Shown here: in pieces, positions 33,172 to 43,790 of the stretch
Position numbering within the stretch: position 1 is the stretch's first letter
How the letters are laid out: every line of letters begins with the position of its first letter
Assembly: GCA_963575745.1 (NCBI GenBank)
Contig: CAUYUJ010015514.1
Location: 52,282-116,281 of the forward strand
Length of the DNA stretch: 64,000 nucleotides
Direction: 5' to 3'
From: Prorocentrum cordatum
Lineage: Eukaryota > Sar > Dinophyceae > Prorocentrales > Prorocentraceae
The notes under the pieces: model-generated
Told to the model about the DNA's origin: nothing
The model's input: only the letters and a program-made list of their open reading frames with translations
Database searches by the model: none
Program-made: the position numbers and the translations under genes

Positions 33172-34040
33172 TCAGTCCAGGTCCTCATACGGGTTGTACT
33201 CGGTCTCTCGCCTGGGCGGTGCTGGAGGCGGCGGATTTGAAGTCGCCGATCCTCCCGTCTGCACGTCCATGCCACGAGGCGTGCGAGACCGCCCTCTTTC
33301 TCTGTCAGTATCACTCATAGGTGCCGTCCCTCTCGGCGGGAAGTGGTAGTCATGCTCCCATTTTGACAGCTCGTGCCAGTAACGCAGAGCATACCACTCG
33401 TCGTTGGTAAGCCACGTGACATGGTTACGGTGGACGTAGTACCCGACGAGGGTTCCGTTCACCTAACGCGGGCAAGACCTGCCAGGGTCGTACTCGTAGC
33501 TGTGGCCAGCGTCGCTGCTGGCAGCGTCCGCGGCTGCCCCTGCGGCAGTGTCAATGGCAGCGCCGGCGGCAGCATCCATGTCAGCGCTAGCGGCAGCATC
33601 CATGGCAGCATCGCGCGCGCGTGATTCCGCCCGATCCCCCGAGTTGGGATGTTGTAGGTTTGTCTCCCTGGTCGTCACGGCTGAGCCGGCGACTGAACGG
33701 GGGGATCCAGTAACTTCTTCGGATGCCTGAACGTCTGAGATGTCAGGTCGAAGAGGCGGCGGGCGCGACAGAGGTCTGGCCTTTGGTCCAGCGGGCGCAT
33801 GTGGCCCCACGATTTCGGCTTCGCCGTCGTGCTCAGGATCATTATTCCTACGATCGTTCATACATTGTATTATACTTCTGGCAGCAGTCGCTGCAGCGGC
33901 ACCATATAATCCGCATGCGGTGCGGAAGGGTCCGTCTTCGTTGTCCTGGAGATCGGCACCGGAGTCAGGATATTTATCCTGAGAGTACCGTGGCAACTGA
34001 CGTCGTTTTGTACTCTTCTGCCCATCTTGTGGGCCCACCT
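33172..34040 (-). pseudogene. Accessory ORF, Ala/Asp repeat and Pro-rich tail (last before 3' LTR)
   Basis: One minus-strand frame runs from about 34,038 to 33,172 with a single TAA at 33,463-33,465. The upstream part is hydrophilic and ends in repeats of the type DAAAGAAIDTAAGAA. After the stop it reads YYVHRNHVTWLTNDEWYALR, WEHDYHFPPRGTAP and an Arg/Ser-Pro-rich tail ending EYNPYEDLD. The aromatic cluster looks globular. At its start it overlaps the preceding ORF in another frame, so the two were probably one protein before a frameshift near 34,030. No family recognised. Being next to the polypurine tract, it is the terminal gene of the element. Confidence 0.45.
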
Positions 34041-34640
34041 TTCTATAATGTCGTCTATCTTAACAGCCGCACGAATGCGGCAGTCCAAGGCATATTCGTC
34101 AGTCCGTTTCTTTGAATCAATTTCTTTTGTGCTCACCATCTCGGGACGAATGATTCGCCCCGGATAGCCGATAAAGTGCTTCTCTGACATGAAATAGCTG
34201 ATTATGTCACGAACAATTGCGAATATCCTTATGGGCCGAAGGCCCAGCTGCATTTGTTGTACTGGTACGAACCAATTGTCTTGTACTATAGCCTGGATGA
34301 TCTCCGGGATCACGTATTCTGCCGTGCCGGTCAGGGTAACCCTGCCGGGGGTAGTAGGATTTAATCCCGTGTGTTCTACTATGTAATGGGCAGCAATTTC
34401 TCGAACCTCTCTCCCGAACCATGTTATCTTGATCAAAGGGTCATCATGGTGAGAGTATACGTGTCCCTCAGAGCGGTCAAGAGTGAAATGTCCATCAGTT
34501 ATCAACGCGGCCTTAGGCCCGCTGATCGCTTTGAGATCCAGATCCATTTGTGACAGCTCACGTGCCATCGTGAGCCGGTGGCATGTCGCAATACGGGGAC
34601 AATAAGACGATGGTCCCGACACATGCTAATCCTTCTTGAG
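33870..34640 (-). pseudogene. Accessory ORF, unknown globular protein
   Basis: About 250 codons, reading MARELSQMDLDLKAISGPKA, IKITWFGREVREIAAHYIVE, AEYVIPEIIQAIVQDNWFVP, IRIFAIVRDIISYFMSEKHF and IIERWAHKMGRR. Hydrophobic and charged residues alternate as in a folded domain. The preceding ORF (34,502-35,170) overlaps in a different frame, consistent with a frameshift near 34,640. I do not recognise the family; a structural-homology search would be informative because this is one of the longest clean frames of the 3' region. Confidence 0.45.
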
Positions 34641-35170
34641 ACAGACTGAGAACAGCGAGTTGGCCTCGCCTTAAAATTGTTCTCCCAGGCGACTTGTAAT
34701 CTCGCAGGAGGGTTGGCGTTGTCGGCGTTGTTTCTGTTTTCCTCAGGCATTGCGCCGAACCAAGATCTGCCGAACTGTATTACGTCATCTACTGTAGCAA
34801 GTGTAGGAATGAAGATGCCTGCTCTAGTCATGTTGTCGAACCATCTTTCCCAGCCGATTCGAGGAGTGACTAAGTCATCCACTTCATCAGGCCAGTGAAA
34901 TGCCTGCAAGGCTGGGCAGGATCGCGGGCGAGCGTATTGGTCAAACTCGGTTGCCCACGATCTCGGCCACCAGTTATTAATGGACGGTGTTTGGCCCCGT
35001 ACGTTTCTGGCCGAATATTCAAGCCACGATATACATCTCGTGACCAAAGGCTTCAAATATCGGAAGAAAGGAGCACGTCGCGCCGGAGGCTGAGCCTCGG
35101 CGTGTTCTGGGGTCCAAGCTGGAAAGTTTCCAGTTAGGCCGTTGCCAAATATCGTGCCAGCGGCCGCCAT
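34502..35170 (-). pseudogene. Accessory ORF, Trp/Pro-rich unknown protein
   Basis: An ATG at 35,170 opens a 223-codon frame: MAAAGTIFGNGLTGNFPAW, APFFRYLKPLVTRCISWLEY, WPRSWATEFDQYARP, VDDLVTPRIGWERWFDNMTR and IFIPTLATVDDVIQFGRSWF. Eleven or more Trp residues and no low complexity suggest a real folded protein. The open frame upstream of the ATG continues into the 431 bp tandem repeats, where it is only repeat translation, so the ATG is preferred. Family unknown. Confidence 0.45.
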
Positions 35171-35263
35171 TGTAACATGATCGACCCACGAACCCGGAAA
35201 GGAATATAGAAATGTAACGCATGGCAGCGTTTTCAAAGACACTTGATTGGGTGACGGGCAAAT

Positions 35264-36456
35264 GCAATGCTGAGTGTATCGATCTTGATGTCCCCTGTCG
35301 AGGGCTCTGCTGTGCTGCGCCGTGATGAATTGCGATGTGCCATGCCGCGAGTGTGCTCTATAGCGTCGTGGATCGAGTCCTCCTTTGCATCCGAGTCCTG
35401 ACCGAACTGATCTGGATCCTGACCTCGATCTGGATCTTAAGCTCGAGCTGCCTGAACACAAGCTTGGACAGGGGGACCTGCCAGGAGGACGCGCCGCGAA
35501 ACGTCCCAAGGGACGCGCCAGGCGACGTGCCAGGGGACGTGCCATGGGGTCGCACCGCGGGACGTGCCAAGGGGACGCGCTACGGAACGTGCCAACATAT
35601 GTGCCACGGGATGTGCCAAGGGACGCGCCACGCGACGTGCCAGGGGAACTCGCCAAAGGACGCCCCACGGAACGTGCCAAGGAACGTGCCAAGTCGCAAT
35701 GCTGAGTGTATCGATCTTGATGTACCGTGCCGACGTCTGTGCTGTGCTGCGCCGTGATGAATTGCGATGTGCCATGCCGCGAGTGTGCTCTATAGCGTCG
35801 TGGATCGAGTCCTCCTTTGCATCCGAGTCCTGACCGAACTGATCTGGATCTTATGCTCGAGCTGCCTGAACACATAGTAGCTGCCCCAGCGCCAATTGAC
35901 AGGGGGACATGCCAGGAGGACGCGCCGCGAAACGTCACAAGGGACGCGCCAGGCGACGTGCCAGGGGACGTGCCATGGGGTCGTACCGCGGGACGTGCCA
36001 AGGGGACGCGCTACAGAACGTGCCAACATATGTGCCACGGGATGTGCCAGGGGACGCGCCACGCGACGTGCCAGGGGAACTCGCCAAAGGACGCCCCACG
36101 GAACGTGCCAAGGAACGTGCCAGGTCGCAATGCTGAGTGTATCGATCTTGATGTACCGTGCCGACGTCTGTGCTGTGCTGCGCCGTGATGAATTGCGATG
36201 TGCCATGCCGCGAGTGTGCTCTATAGCGTCGTGGATCGAGTCCTCCTTTGCATCCGAGTCCTGACCGAACTGATCTGGATCTTAAGCTCGAGCTGCCTGA
36301 ACACATAGTAGCTGCCCCAGCGCCAATTGACATGGGGACATGCCAGGAGGACGCGCCGCGGAACGTCTCAAGGGACGCACCAAGCGACGTGCCAGGGGAC
36401 GTGCCATGGGGTCGCACCGCGGGACGTGCCAAGGGGACGCGCTACGGAACGTGCTG
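35264..36456. repeat. Three tandem copies of a ~431 bp unit inside the retrotransposon
   Basis: Copies begin at 35,264, 35,696 and 36,127 with 'gcaatgctgagtgtatcgat'; the third is truncated. Each contains a minisatellite of 'ggacgtgccaaggga/cgcgcca' type (~15 bp). A long minus-strand frame through it (to about 36,000) is a repeat translation. Confidence 0.85.
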
Positions 36457-37195
36457 TGGACAAGCGTTTCGCTCGAAACTTCCTGTCAAAATCCTCATGC
36501 TAGACATCCGCCTGAGCGACCTGGACACGTGAAAACAAGCGTTTTGCTCAACACATCCTCAACACATTCTCATACTAGACATCCGCCTGGGCGAACTGGA
36601 CGCGTGAAAACAAGCAATTCGCTCGAGACATCCTCAACACATCTCCATGTGAGACGTCCGCCTGGGTGACCTGGGCACGTGAAAACAAACGTTTCGCTCG
36701 AGGCGTTTTCAACACCTCCTCATTCTAGACATCCGCCTGTGCCACCTGTACACGTGAAGGCAAGCGTCTCTACCTGGGCACGTGAAAACAAGCGTATCTC
36801 TCGAGACATTCTCAACACATCCTCATGCTAAGCATCCGCCTGGGCAACCTGGACACGTGCAAACAAGCATCTCGATCGAGACTTCCTCAACACATCCTCA
36901 TGCTAGACATCCGCCTGGTCGACGAGGACGCGTGAAAGCAAGCGTCTCGCTCGAGACATCCTCAACAAATCCTGGCGCTAGACCTCTGCCTGGGCAACCT
37001 GGAGGCGTGAAACCAAGCGTCTCGCTCGAGACATCCTCAACATCTGGGCTCGTGAAAACAAGCATTTCACTTGAGAGATCCTCTAAATTCTAGTCCCCAG
37101 GAGAGGACAATCCATAACACAAAACAAGCGTTTCGCTCGAGACGTCCTCAACAAATTCTGAAAAACAAGCGTTTCGCTCGAGACATCCTCAAATT
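36457..37195. repeat. 75 bp satellite inside the retrotransposon
   Basis: Units start with 'gtgaaaacaagcgtttcgct' at 36,529, 36,604, 36,679 and onward, followed by 'cgagacatcctcaacacatc' and 'agacatccgcctgggcgacc'. About nine units become degenerate toward 37,195. It lies between two accessory ORFs, so it is probably a later insertion. Confidence 0.85.
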
Positions 37196-37399
37196 TTAAT
37201 TCGCCGGCCCTCTTCCCACTCGTTATTTATCACAGAAGAAATCCGCCGGCCCTCTTCCCGTCAAACCCGGGGGGAAACCATCTAAAAGAGAACCCTGGGC
37301 TCAAGCCCTTTCCGGGAAAAAGCTGGAGGCCCATGTTCGCTCCTGCTGATTGTTGTTACATTGGCAGAAGCCTTCCCTTGTCTCTTTATTCGCGCTTCC

Positions 37400-37768
37400 A
37401 TGTGTTCATGGCGATTCCATGATGGGAGTTGCCTCCTCATCCACTATTATCCAGATACCGTGTGCCTCAAGGGACTGCGGGATAACTCTGTGCTTCCATG
37501 TTTGGGCCATGTAATCATGCGTAACCCTGCATTTATATCTGACTGGGCAATTGCAGACGGGACAGTTGGCAAAACCTGCCCACACCCAGTGGTATCAGAA
37601 ACAAAGGAATCTCCCATCATCCTCCCACGGGACAGATATAATTCGATCTTGGATCGCGGTCTCCAACATTGGCTCGCGGTTCCACTTAATGATTAATCTC
37701 TCGTCTGTATTAACCCAAGCAATAATTGACGCGCTGTCGAAGGTGACCTCGTACGAAGACAATTCGCG
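37400..37768 (-). pseudogene. Accessory ORF fragment with a Cys cluster
   Basis: The minus strand reads TVLFDRELSSYEVTFDSASI, IIAWVNTDERLIIKWNREP and ISVPWEDDGRFLCF, then a TGA, then ANCPVCNCPVRYKCRVTHDY and EAHGIWIIVDEEATPIME. CPVCNCPVRYKC is a plausible zinc-binding cluster. The frame is +1 relative to the Tpt1-like ORF that ends at 37,770, suggesting it was its C-terminal continuation. No family recognised. Confidence 0.4.
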
Positions 37769-37769
37769 G

Positions 37770-38840
37770 TCAAAGAGTACCGTCTAGCGCATCTGATCTG
37801 CCTGTCTCACGAGGGAGACGGCTTTGTCGATGTCCGTGAATTTTGGCACCTCCCGGGACACCAATGTCCCGTCTGGGCAAACTCTGTATGAGAAGCGGGT
37901 GAGCATTCTGCCGGTAAAAACAAGAATAATATCTCATTGGTCGTGTTGCTTGTGATTGGGGAGACGTGGCCATAGGTGGTGCGTCGCCCGCGTGCCAAGT
38001 CCCCACCGATGGCGGCTCCCCTTCCCGAGCTGGGTAACCCATAGATACTAGAGTTTTTGGGGCGAGTGGCTGCCCATACCTCCGTCGGCTTAGCCACGGA
38101 GGAAAATCCGAGGGATTAGGCATGGACGGACTATTGTGTGCCGGAAGCAAACGCAACAATTCGTAATCTGCGGCATAACAAAGCCCAGAGTCGCTCTTTG
38201 GGAAGCGAATATGTCCGCTCGTAGACTCCAAAAATGTCTGTAAGTCTGTAATATGGAGAAGGGATCCGTGACTTCTGACTTGGCCAGGGTCGTACGGGAC
38301 ATACATTCTTTCGATTGAAGCAGCGAACGTTGAATGTCCCTGGCACGCCCTATAAAACGTGGGTGTTGGCATCTCTCTTCCGTTGTCCTTTTGTAATGAT
38401 CCTCCCATATGTTTCTCCCACATTACGTTGATTTGTGCCCCAGCAATCTCGGGGCTATCATTGGGAAACATTCCTAAAACTCCGACCGTCCCTGGCGGCA
38501 ACACAGCTAAGCTATGCGCGGCCAAGGCGTGCGATTGGAATGTAAAACCATCACCATGTAGTTTTTGAACCAGGTCTCCAAAGTAGACCCAGCCCCCCGA
38601 CGATCTAGCATAGTCGGAGCAATGCCTCGCGATGTATACAGCACATTGGCCTATCCTTTTGGCCATATCGTCCGATCGAAAGCTTAGGCCACTCCAGGTG
38701 TCCGAATTGCCTAAGGCAGCCGGGTTCTCATCATCATCTTCTCCATCTATAAGTGGCTGCAGGCACGCATAGGCACCAGGAGTAGATCCGTCTGGAACGT
38801 CATCGGAATGAAGCTCGGCTCGAATGAAATATTTTCCTTG
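37770..38840 (-). pseudogene. Tpt1/KptA-like (RNA 2'-phosphotransferase) accessory ORF
   Basis: A 298-codon frame (38,666 to 37,770), open further upstream to about 38,840. The N-terminal part, AKRIGQCAVYIARHCSD...GGWVYFGDLVQKL, resembles the first lobe of Tpt1/KptA (S-K-x-L-S-x-x-L-R-H then G-[YW]-x-x-[IV]-x-[DE]-L); the Arg-His pair is present. About 100 residues later FYRACQGHSTF matches the family signature R-A-x-Q-G-H-S, followed by VPYDP and SHGS, where Tpt1 has VP and HGT. Tpt1 enzymes remove an internal 2'-phosphate from RNA using NAD+ and have an ADP-ribosyltransferase fold. The C-terminal lobe is not clearly matched; an insertion of roughly 40 residues lies before RACQGHS. Start and borders are obscured by frameshifts. 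Assignment is by eye and tentative. Confidence 0.42.
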
Positions 38841-38849
38841 TGCAGAAGG

Positions 38850-41096
38850 TCAGTCGCCCTGATTGAGACCTGCCAATATTGCAAATATCGGGTCTTCCAC
38901 AAACTCTGCCATGTATCGAAGCGTAATTCCTGTTCGACTGCGGATGGCTTCTATGTGCGGTGGCACAGGGCCCGTAATATGGGCGTCCTGGAGCATCTGC
39001 TTTAGAGGCTCGGGCGTAGCCTGAAGTATGTGTTGGCGTTCTTCTGTGGTCACATACAACCGTTGTCCTTTAAATAAGACAGCATGCCCCACTGCGACGT
39101 CTCGATCCCCATCGGTGGGGCCCCTGTACTCTGGCCGGCCCTGTCTTTTATCTGGAGCAGGTGGAAAACTCGATCTCCAAAACATATTCGTAGACGCCGG
39201 TCCAAACGGAAAGTCTCGTCATCCATTGACTCAAAGACCCGAGGGTCATTCTCGAATGGGAACTGTAAAAATTCCTCCGTTTCCATGTCCGTCTCATGGG
39301 CCTCCGGGTGGCCTGAGGCCCCTGGTGGCGGCCGCGCTCTGCGTTTGGGAACATGTGTTGCCCCCCCATTGGGAACGTGTAGTGTCCCTTCGTCTGACGG
39401 CGCTTGTGTCGGACTCGATGGTTCATCTTGTGCCTCATGGCGTCCCTCTTGTTCTGCTCCGGTTGGACCGGGCGGAGGAATCGGAGAGTCCTCCGTCGCA
39501 GCTGAGCCGGGCGGAGGGGCAGGGGGAGTAGGCACTCTGACCTTGCTCCCAGAACCACCCGCCTCTTTACGTCTTGACCACCGAGGTCTCTCCGCTATCA
39601 TCGGAGTGCGCACAAAGTTAGCGCCCCACTTCAAGATCTGCTCGACAACAGCATCATCAAAATCATTCCATGCAGCGGAATATGTGTTCAGCTCCTCAAG
39701 TTCATCTTGTATGTTTGTCTCGTAAACAAATTTTGCTGTCTTAATATCTGATAAAGCGGCAACTCTGAACCTTTTCAGCAGAAGAGTTTCGTCCTGGACG
39801 TCATGCGCTCTCGATTGTAGCCCTCTCAAGCGGTAAAAGAATCCTTTTTCATTTCTCAGCGCAGAGCTGGCTCTCGGGGGCTCAAAATACATACATGAGA
39901 CCTCTTTCCGTGTCATTATGATGACAGTAACGTCATCATGTCCCTCCAAGTCTGGCGAATCCTGAGACGAATGATCCCCGTCTGACTGAGCCGCGGGGCT
40001 TGAGTGTCGCACGTCCAATTGACTGTCGTTTCCATCTCTTCCAGGAGCACCAGCGTCAACTGAGGCAGCCTTCGCCTCGATATGTGGGGCGTGCGCTGAT
40101 TGGGACCGTTCACCTGCGGAACTGCCCTCGACACGCGGCGGATCGCCCCGATGTCTGGTCCAACTGGGTGCCTGTTTGGAGGGTGCCTGCTTGGGGCGAA
40201 GCTCATTTCCCTGAGGGCTCTGAGCCGCAGGCGGGGAGCCAGAAACGTTGGTCCTGGCGAATATGTTTATTTCGGGTGGAGGGTCAGGAATACTCGGCCT
40301 CCACGGTCCGCTGCCAACTGCGTCTGCGCCACTCGACTTAGCTGGTGGCCGGGCAGTCATAGGTGCAGCGGGGTCTCCATCAAATCGAGGCATCTTCGCT
40401 GGCGGTTGACCTAAGTTCTCTGACCGGGGATCAAGCCTCGGTGGAGGGGCCTTCTTGGGAGAAACCTCTTTCGCAGGTGGAGCATGTTCCTGCCTAATAA
40501 TATTCGGCCGATTGTCCGGAGGACTCGATGGAGTACGAATCGCCGTCGGGGCCTTCTTGGCGGGAATTTCTTTCGGTCCACCAGGAGGAGGAGGAAGAGC
40601 AGGGGGCCGACTGGCAGCCCTAGGGGGCGGCGCTTTGTAGGTCCTCTCTGGCTTCGCAGATGCCTTTCCTAAGTCAGGAAAGTCCATTTTATCCATTGAG
40701 AACGGAATGCCGGACGGCTTAGCCGCCGGCTCCTTCTCGCCCCCTTCGGCTGCCCTCTCTTTCTCCTGTGCACTCTGCTCAACCAACTGAACTGATATCT
40801 CCGAGGCCTCGCCCCTATGTGTTGGGTGGATCTTGGTCAGTCTGACTCCTTTTTCTTGGGGCCAAGGCCAAATATCATCGTATTCTTCTTCGTCTGTCTC
40901 GCCATTTCCCCTTGAATAGGGGCACTCTCTCCTTTGCCATTTGAAAGAAGTCAAGCCGGGGACCCAGGCTGTTTGAGCATCCCGAACTGCGTTTGTGGCC
41001 TCAGTCCTTTCCTCATCTCGATACCTTTCAAACTCAAAGTCCACTTCCAGGTTCCATCCATTATCTCTGGCAACGTGCAGTAAATGTGTATACGCA
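38850..41096 (-). pseudogene. Long Pro-rich accessory ORF
   Basis: One frame runs from about 41,096 to 39,050 (664 codons from the first GTG/ATG-like start, open upstream through HLLHVARDNGWNLEVDFEF), then shifts to 38,850-39,185. Order: a globular N-terminus; a long Pro/Ala/Ser-rich disordered region with repeats of PAKKAPT/PPPR type; a structured block (VTVIIMTRKEVSCMYFEPPR, LRNEKGFFYRLRGLQSRAHD, FVYETNIQDELEELNTYSA, FVRTPMIAERPRW); a second Pro-rich linker; and a C-terminal block (RRLRICFGDRVFHLLQIKDR, then after the frameshift LYVTTEERQHILQATPEPL). It reads on directly from the ADP-ribosyltransferase-like ORF by a one-base shift near 41,098, so both may be one protein. Function unknown. 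Confidence 0.5.
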
Positions 41097-41975
41097 TCAG
41101 TAACGTGCTGCTGCAGTCCAATGATAGAGTCTCAATTCGTATAAAACATCAGTCTCTGGATCACTCACGTACCAGGGCGGCGTTCCTTTAATGGTCTTTG
41201 TCGACTTGGCGTAGTAGACAATCTCGGCCGTGACCCAAATGCCATCTCCAAAAATCTCATCCGAAATGGGGTAAGTGGTGTGAGTGTTGGGATTGTCAGA
41301 ACATGGAAATGAGTACACCCCAGCCGCATTTGTTTTCACGCTTCCGCCGTATTTGGGATTTGAGGGAAGCAATTGATGGCCCTCCAAAATAGCATGAAGG
41401 GTGGTCACTGACGTGCCATGTGATTGCTTTGTCCAGCTGGTGGATGAGTCTGAAACTTCCGCAAGCTTCTCTTTTGTCCAGAAGAAAGGCAACGCTAATT
41501 CGACGCAGTGGGCTTTGCCAACTTTGTGGGATGTCAATCTCAAATCGGCCCAGTTCAAGCGGTCAGCCACCGTGGCGTTCCGCTTCGATACCGACCTATC
41601 TGCTTTGATCCTGAAGAAACGAGCCCAGTTCGGCACTAGATAGTTCCGTGTCATCGGTGGAACTCTCGTCGTTTCCTGAAGCATCTGGTGGGCAAGCCAC
41701 GCTTGGCTACTAGCGTATTTTAGAATCGTTTCCCTTTCCCAGCTTGTGGGAGGCTCTCTTCCCTCGGCGATCTCAGCAGCTCGTCCCTCTTCGCCTGGGC
41801 ATGCGTTAAACGGCATCATATCCCGGTGAAGTTTGCCGCTGGCAACTGTGAACGGACAAAGGAAATTATGACGAGTAATCTCTCCTGTCTTTGCATCTTT
41901 CACTGGCAGGTTCTTTATCTGCTGATGCACCTTATGGATCGGCCAAAAAATATTATTCCTCACCAGGGCGTCCAT
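41097..41975 (-). pseudogene. ADP-ribosyltransferase-like (PARP-fold) accessory ORF
   Basis: An ATG at 41,975 opens 292 codons. The first half (MDALVRNNIFWPIHKVHQQ...) is unknown. The second half reads HKVGKAHCVELALPFFW, then SHGTSVTTLHAILEGHQLLP, GVYSFPCSDN, IWVTAEIVYYAKS and WYVSDPETDVLYELRL. The order HGT...IL..G...P / GVY / hydrophobic strand / [W/Y]YV.D resembles the catalytic domain of PARP-type ADP-ribosyltransferases: His of the H-Y-E triad, GVYF, and EY[IV]VY. The position of the catalytic Glu appears to be Pro, so poly-ADP-ribosylation is unlikely; mono-transfer or loss of activity is possible. A Tpt1-like C-lobe (also HGT) is the main alternative. Recognised by eye only. Confidence 0.4.
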
Positions 41976-42061
41976 CTTTTGGCCTCCTCGGAAATTTGTG
42001 TTTGTGCTTCTTACTGATCATAGTCAACTCGCCCTCAGGGCATTTCTCACGGATGGTTCTT

Positions 42062-43090
42062 TCAGCTGTTTCCCCAAGTGTCTCGATGTCCTTGATATTG
42101 GTTGGAGGAGCGAACGGAGGGGGCACGCGGTGATTTAGCCGTCATCGCGCTAGAACCTGAGCCCGTTTCGGCTGAGCCGACGGGTTTGGTCTTGTCGGTT
42201 GCAGTACCAGCGCTGGATTGACCGGCCACCACTTCAGTGAATACAGGGGCCGCTATGCCACCAGGCGTCGCACTACTCGCCGCAACGGCTAAGCCGCTCG
42301 GTATCGCCGTCGGTGCTGCTTTGTAAAATTCTTTGAGTGCGGCGCGCATTGGCTCATCGTTGTGTACTCCCTCGGTCGCTGGTCCCTGGGCCTTTCCCCT
42401 CGGTGGCATTCCAGGACAGAAGATTTCTCCACGGGGCAAAAAATAAGCATCATCCGCCCATGGGAAGAAGTCACCATATGCAGCCCCCTTTTTAAGGAAG
42501 TCTTTACATTCATTTGAATAGAATGAGTGTATAGCACCACCTCCAGTCCCGTTTGAAACGGCCGGGAACTCTTCTTCGGTCAGTGGTACCTTGAAGGGAA
42601 GCGCGCCAAGTATCAGCCTGGGAATGTTACCTTCTGCGGGGGACCAGTCCTGCCAGTGCGTGACAAGGTCTCGGACTTGCGCCTCCTGTTTGGCGTACTT
42701 GTCCTCCCTCACGGGGCAACTTATGTGGCCTTCCCCGACGGCTGAGCCGCCGGAAGGCTGACAGAAAAATAGTACAGCCAGTTTGGCTGTTTTGATCATG
42801 TGAGCGGCGCATAATTCGGCGGCAATGACCTTTCGGGATTTGCCCCCATCAAACACTTTATAGTCCTGATGTGTGGCACTGTAATGGAAAACATCCCCTG
42901 TGCGGTGCCTAAGCTGGCGGTATGGGCTGACACCGTCAAGGATCGTTATTATGGGGAACAGTCCTATCGTTTTATAGTGTTCAATCCGACGGTTCATTCT
43001 GGCTCGGACCATAGTGGCAACATCGCCCCACATCGGACAGACGCCGTCATCACCTTCTTGCCAGCACTTCGAGTCCCCACCGATATACAT
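42062..43090 (-). pseudogene. Accessory ORF with GDS (SGNH-hydrolase-like) motif
   Basis: 342 codons from MYIGGDSKCWQEGDDG. GDS follows a short hydrophobic strand (NVMYIGGDS), the usual place of the nucleophile Ser in GDSL/SGNH esterases; HRTGDVFHYSATH, about 60 residues later, contains DxxH like block V, though closer to block I than usual. Next come an alpha-rich stretch (VIAAELCAAHMIKTAKLAVL), an Ala/Ser-rich linker and a basic tail. Upstream it joins the 43,050-43,650 ORF by a one-base frameshift near 43,100, since DLIDDIMKRSQQG would continue into LNVMYIGG. Weak assignment; it may be an unrelated family. Confidence 0.3.
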
Positions 43091-43790
43091 TACGTTTAGT
43101 CCCCTGCTGGGACCGTTTCATTATATCATCGATCAGATCCACGGCGTCCTTTATCATCTGTCTGAGGCTCCCTGCGAGAGCGAACGGGTTCTCATATCTG
43201 TTGCGCCCACTGCCGACTCCGTTTAATTTGCCAGAATTGTCAACTATGTCGTTGAAATTCCAGAAAGTGAAGCGAATTGGAGTGTGTATCCCTTCTTTAT
43301 AATTCCATTGATCACCCCACCGAAAGTTCGCAGAGGCGGCGGCAATACCATTGATTTGTACTCCACTCTTAGCCGACTGCGCGCTTCCGAATACTGAGTT
43401 ACGCAAGTTGAACTCGGGCATAAGGCTCGGCTGAGCCACCCCTGATGCGTCCTTGAACGTAAACGTGGAATCAGAAACGATATGAACAGAACATGACCAA
43501 CTATGGTGTGACCCATTCTTCATCTGGGTCAGCGGTCGGAAGACATCCGTTGCAGGTTTCCCCGTTACGACATAGCGGCAAGATCTTCTCCGGTGAACGG
43601 AATCCACGAGTGACCATTGACCTCGGCGATCTTTGTAATAGCCTGACATTTCTTGGTATCACCCAGGTTACTCGACCAAAATCTCATCTTCGGGTCCGTG
43701 ACTTCCATATAGAGTTCCAGGAATTCCTCCACCATCGCTCGCCATTCATTCCGGGGGGGTTCGGATCACGTCCAAACCTCCCATGCATCC
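43050..43790 (-). pseudogene. Accessory ORF, unknown protein
   Basis: Readable in two frames joined near 43,580: EWRAMVEEFLELYMEVTDP, KMRFWSSNLGDTKKCQA and HSWIPFTGEDLAAMS, then ATDVFRPLTQMKNGSHHSW, FTFKDASGVAQPSLMPEFN, IPIRFTFWNFNDIVDNS-type blocks and SLRQMIKDAVDLIDDIMKR. It leads into the GDS-motif ORF. No family recognised; it looks globular. Confidence 0.45.

Noticed and set aside
33871-34620. Envelope-like third gene, which would suggest a retrovirus-like element
   Set aside because: No signal peptide, fusion peptide or membrane anchor is visible in any accessory ORF downstream of RNase H.
34502-36001. 499-codon ORF as a single gene
   Set aside because: Its upstream 277 codons are repeat translation of the 431 bp tandem units; only the part from the ATG at 35,170 looks like protein.
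37298-37312. 'ggctcaag' as part of a dinoflagellate spliced-leader remnant
   Set aside because: Only 8 bases match the end of the leader; the diagnostic 'ccattttggctcaag' context is absent here and at the similar site near 26,965.
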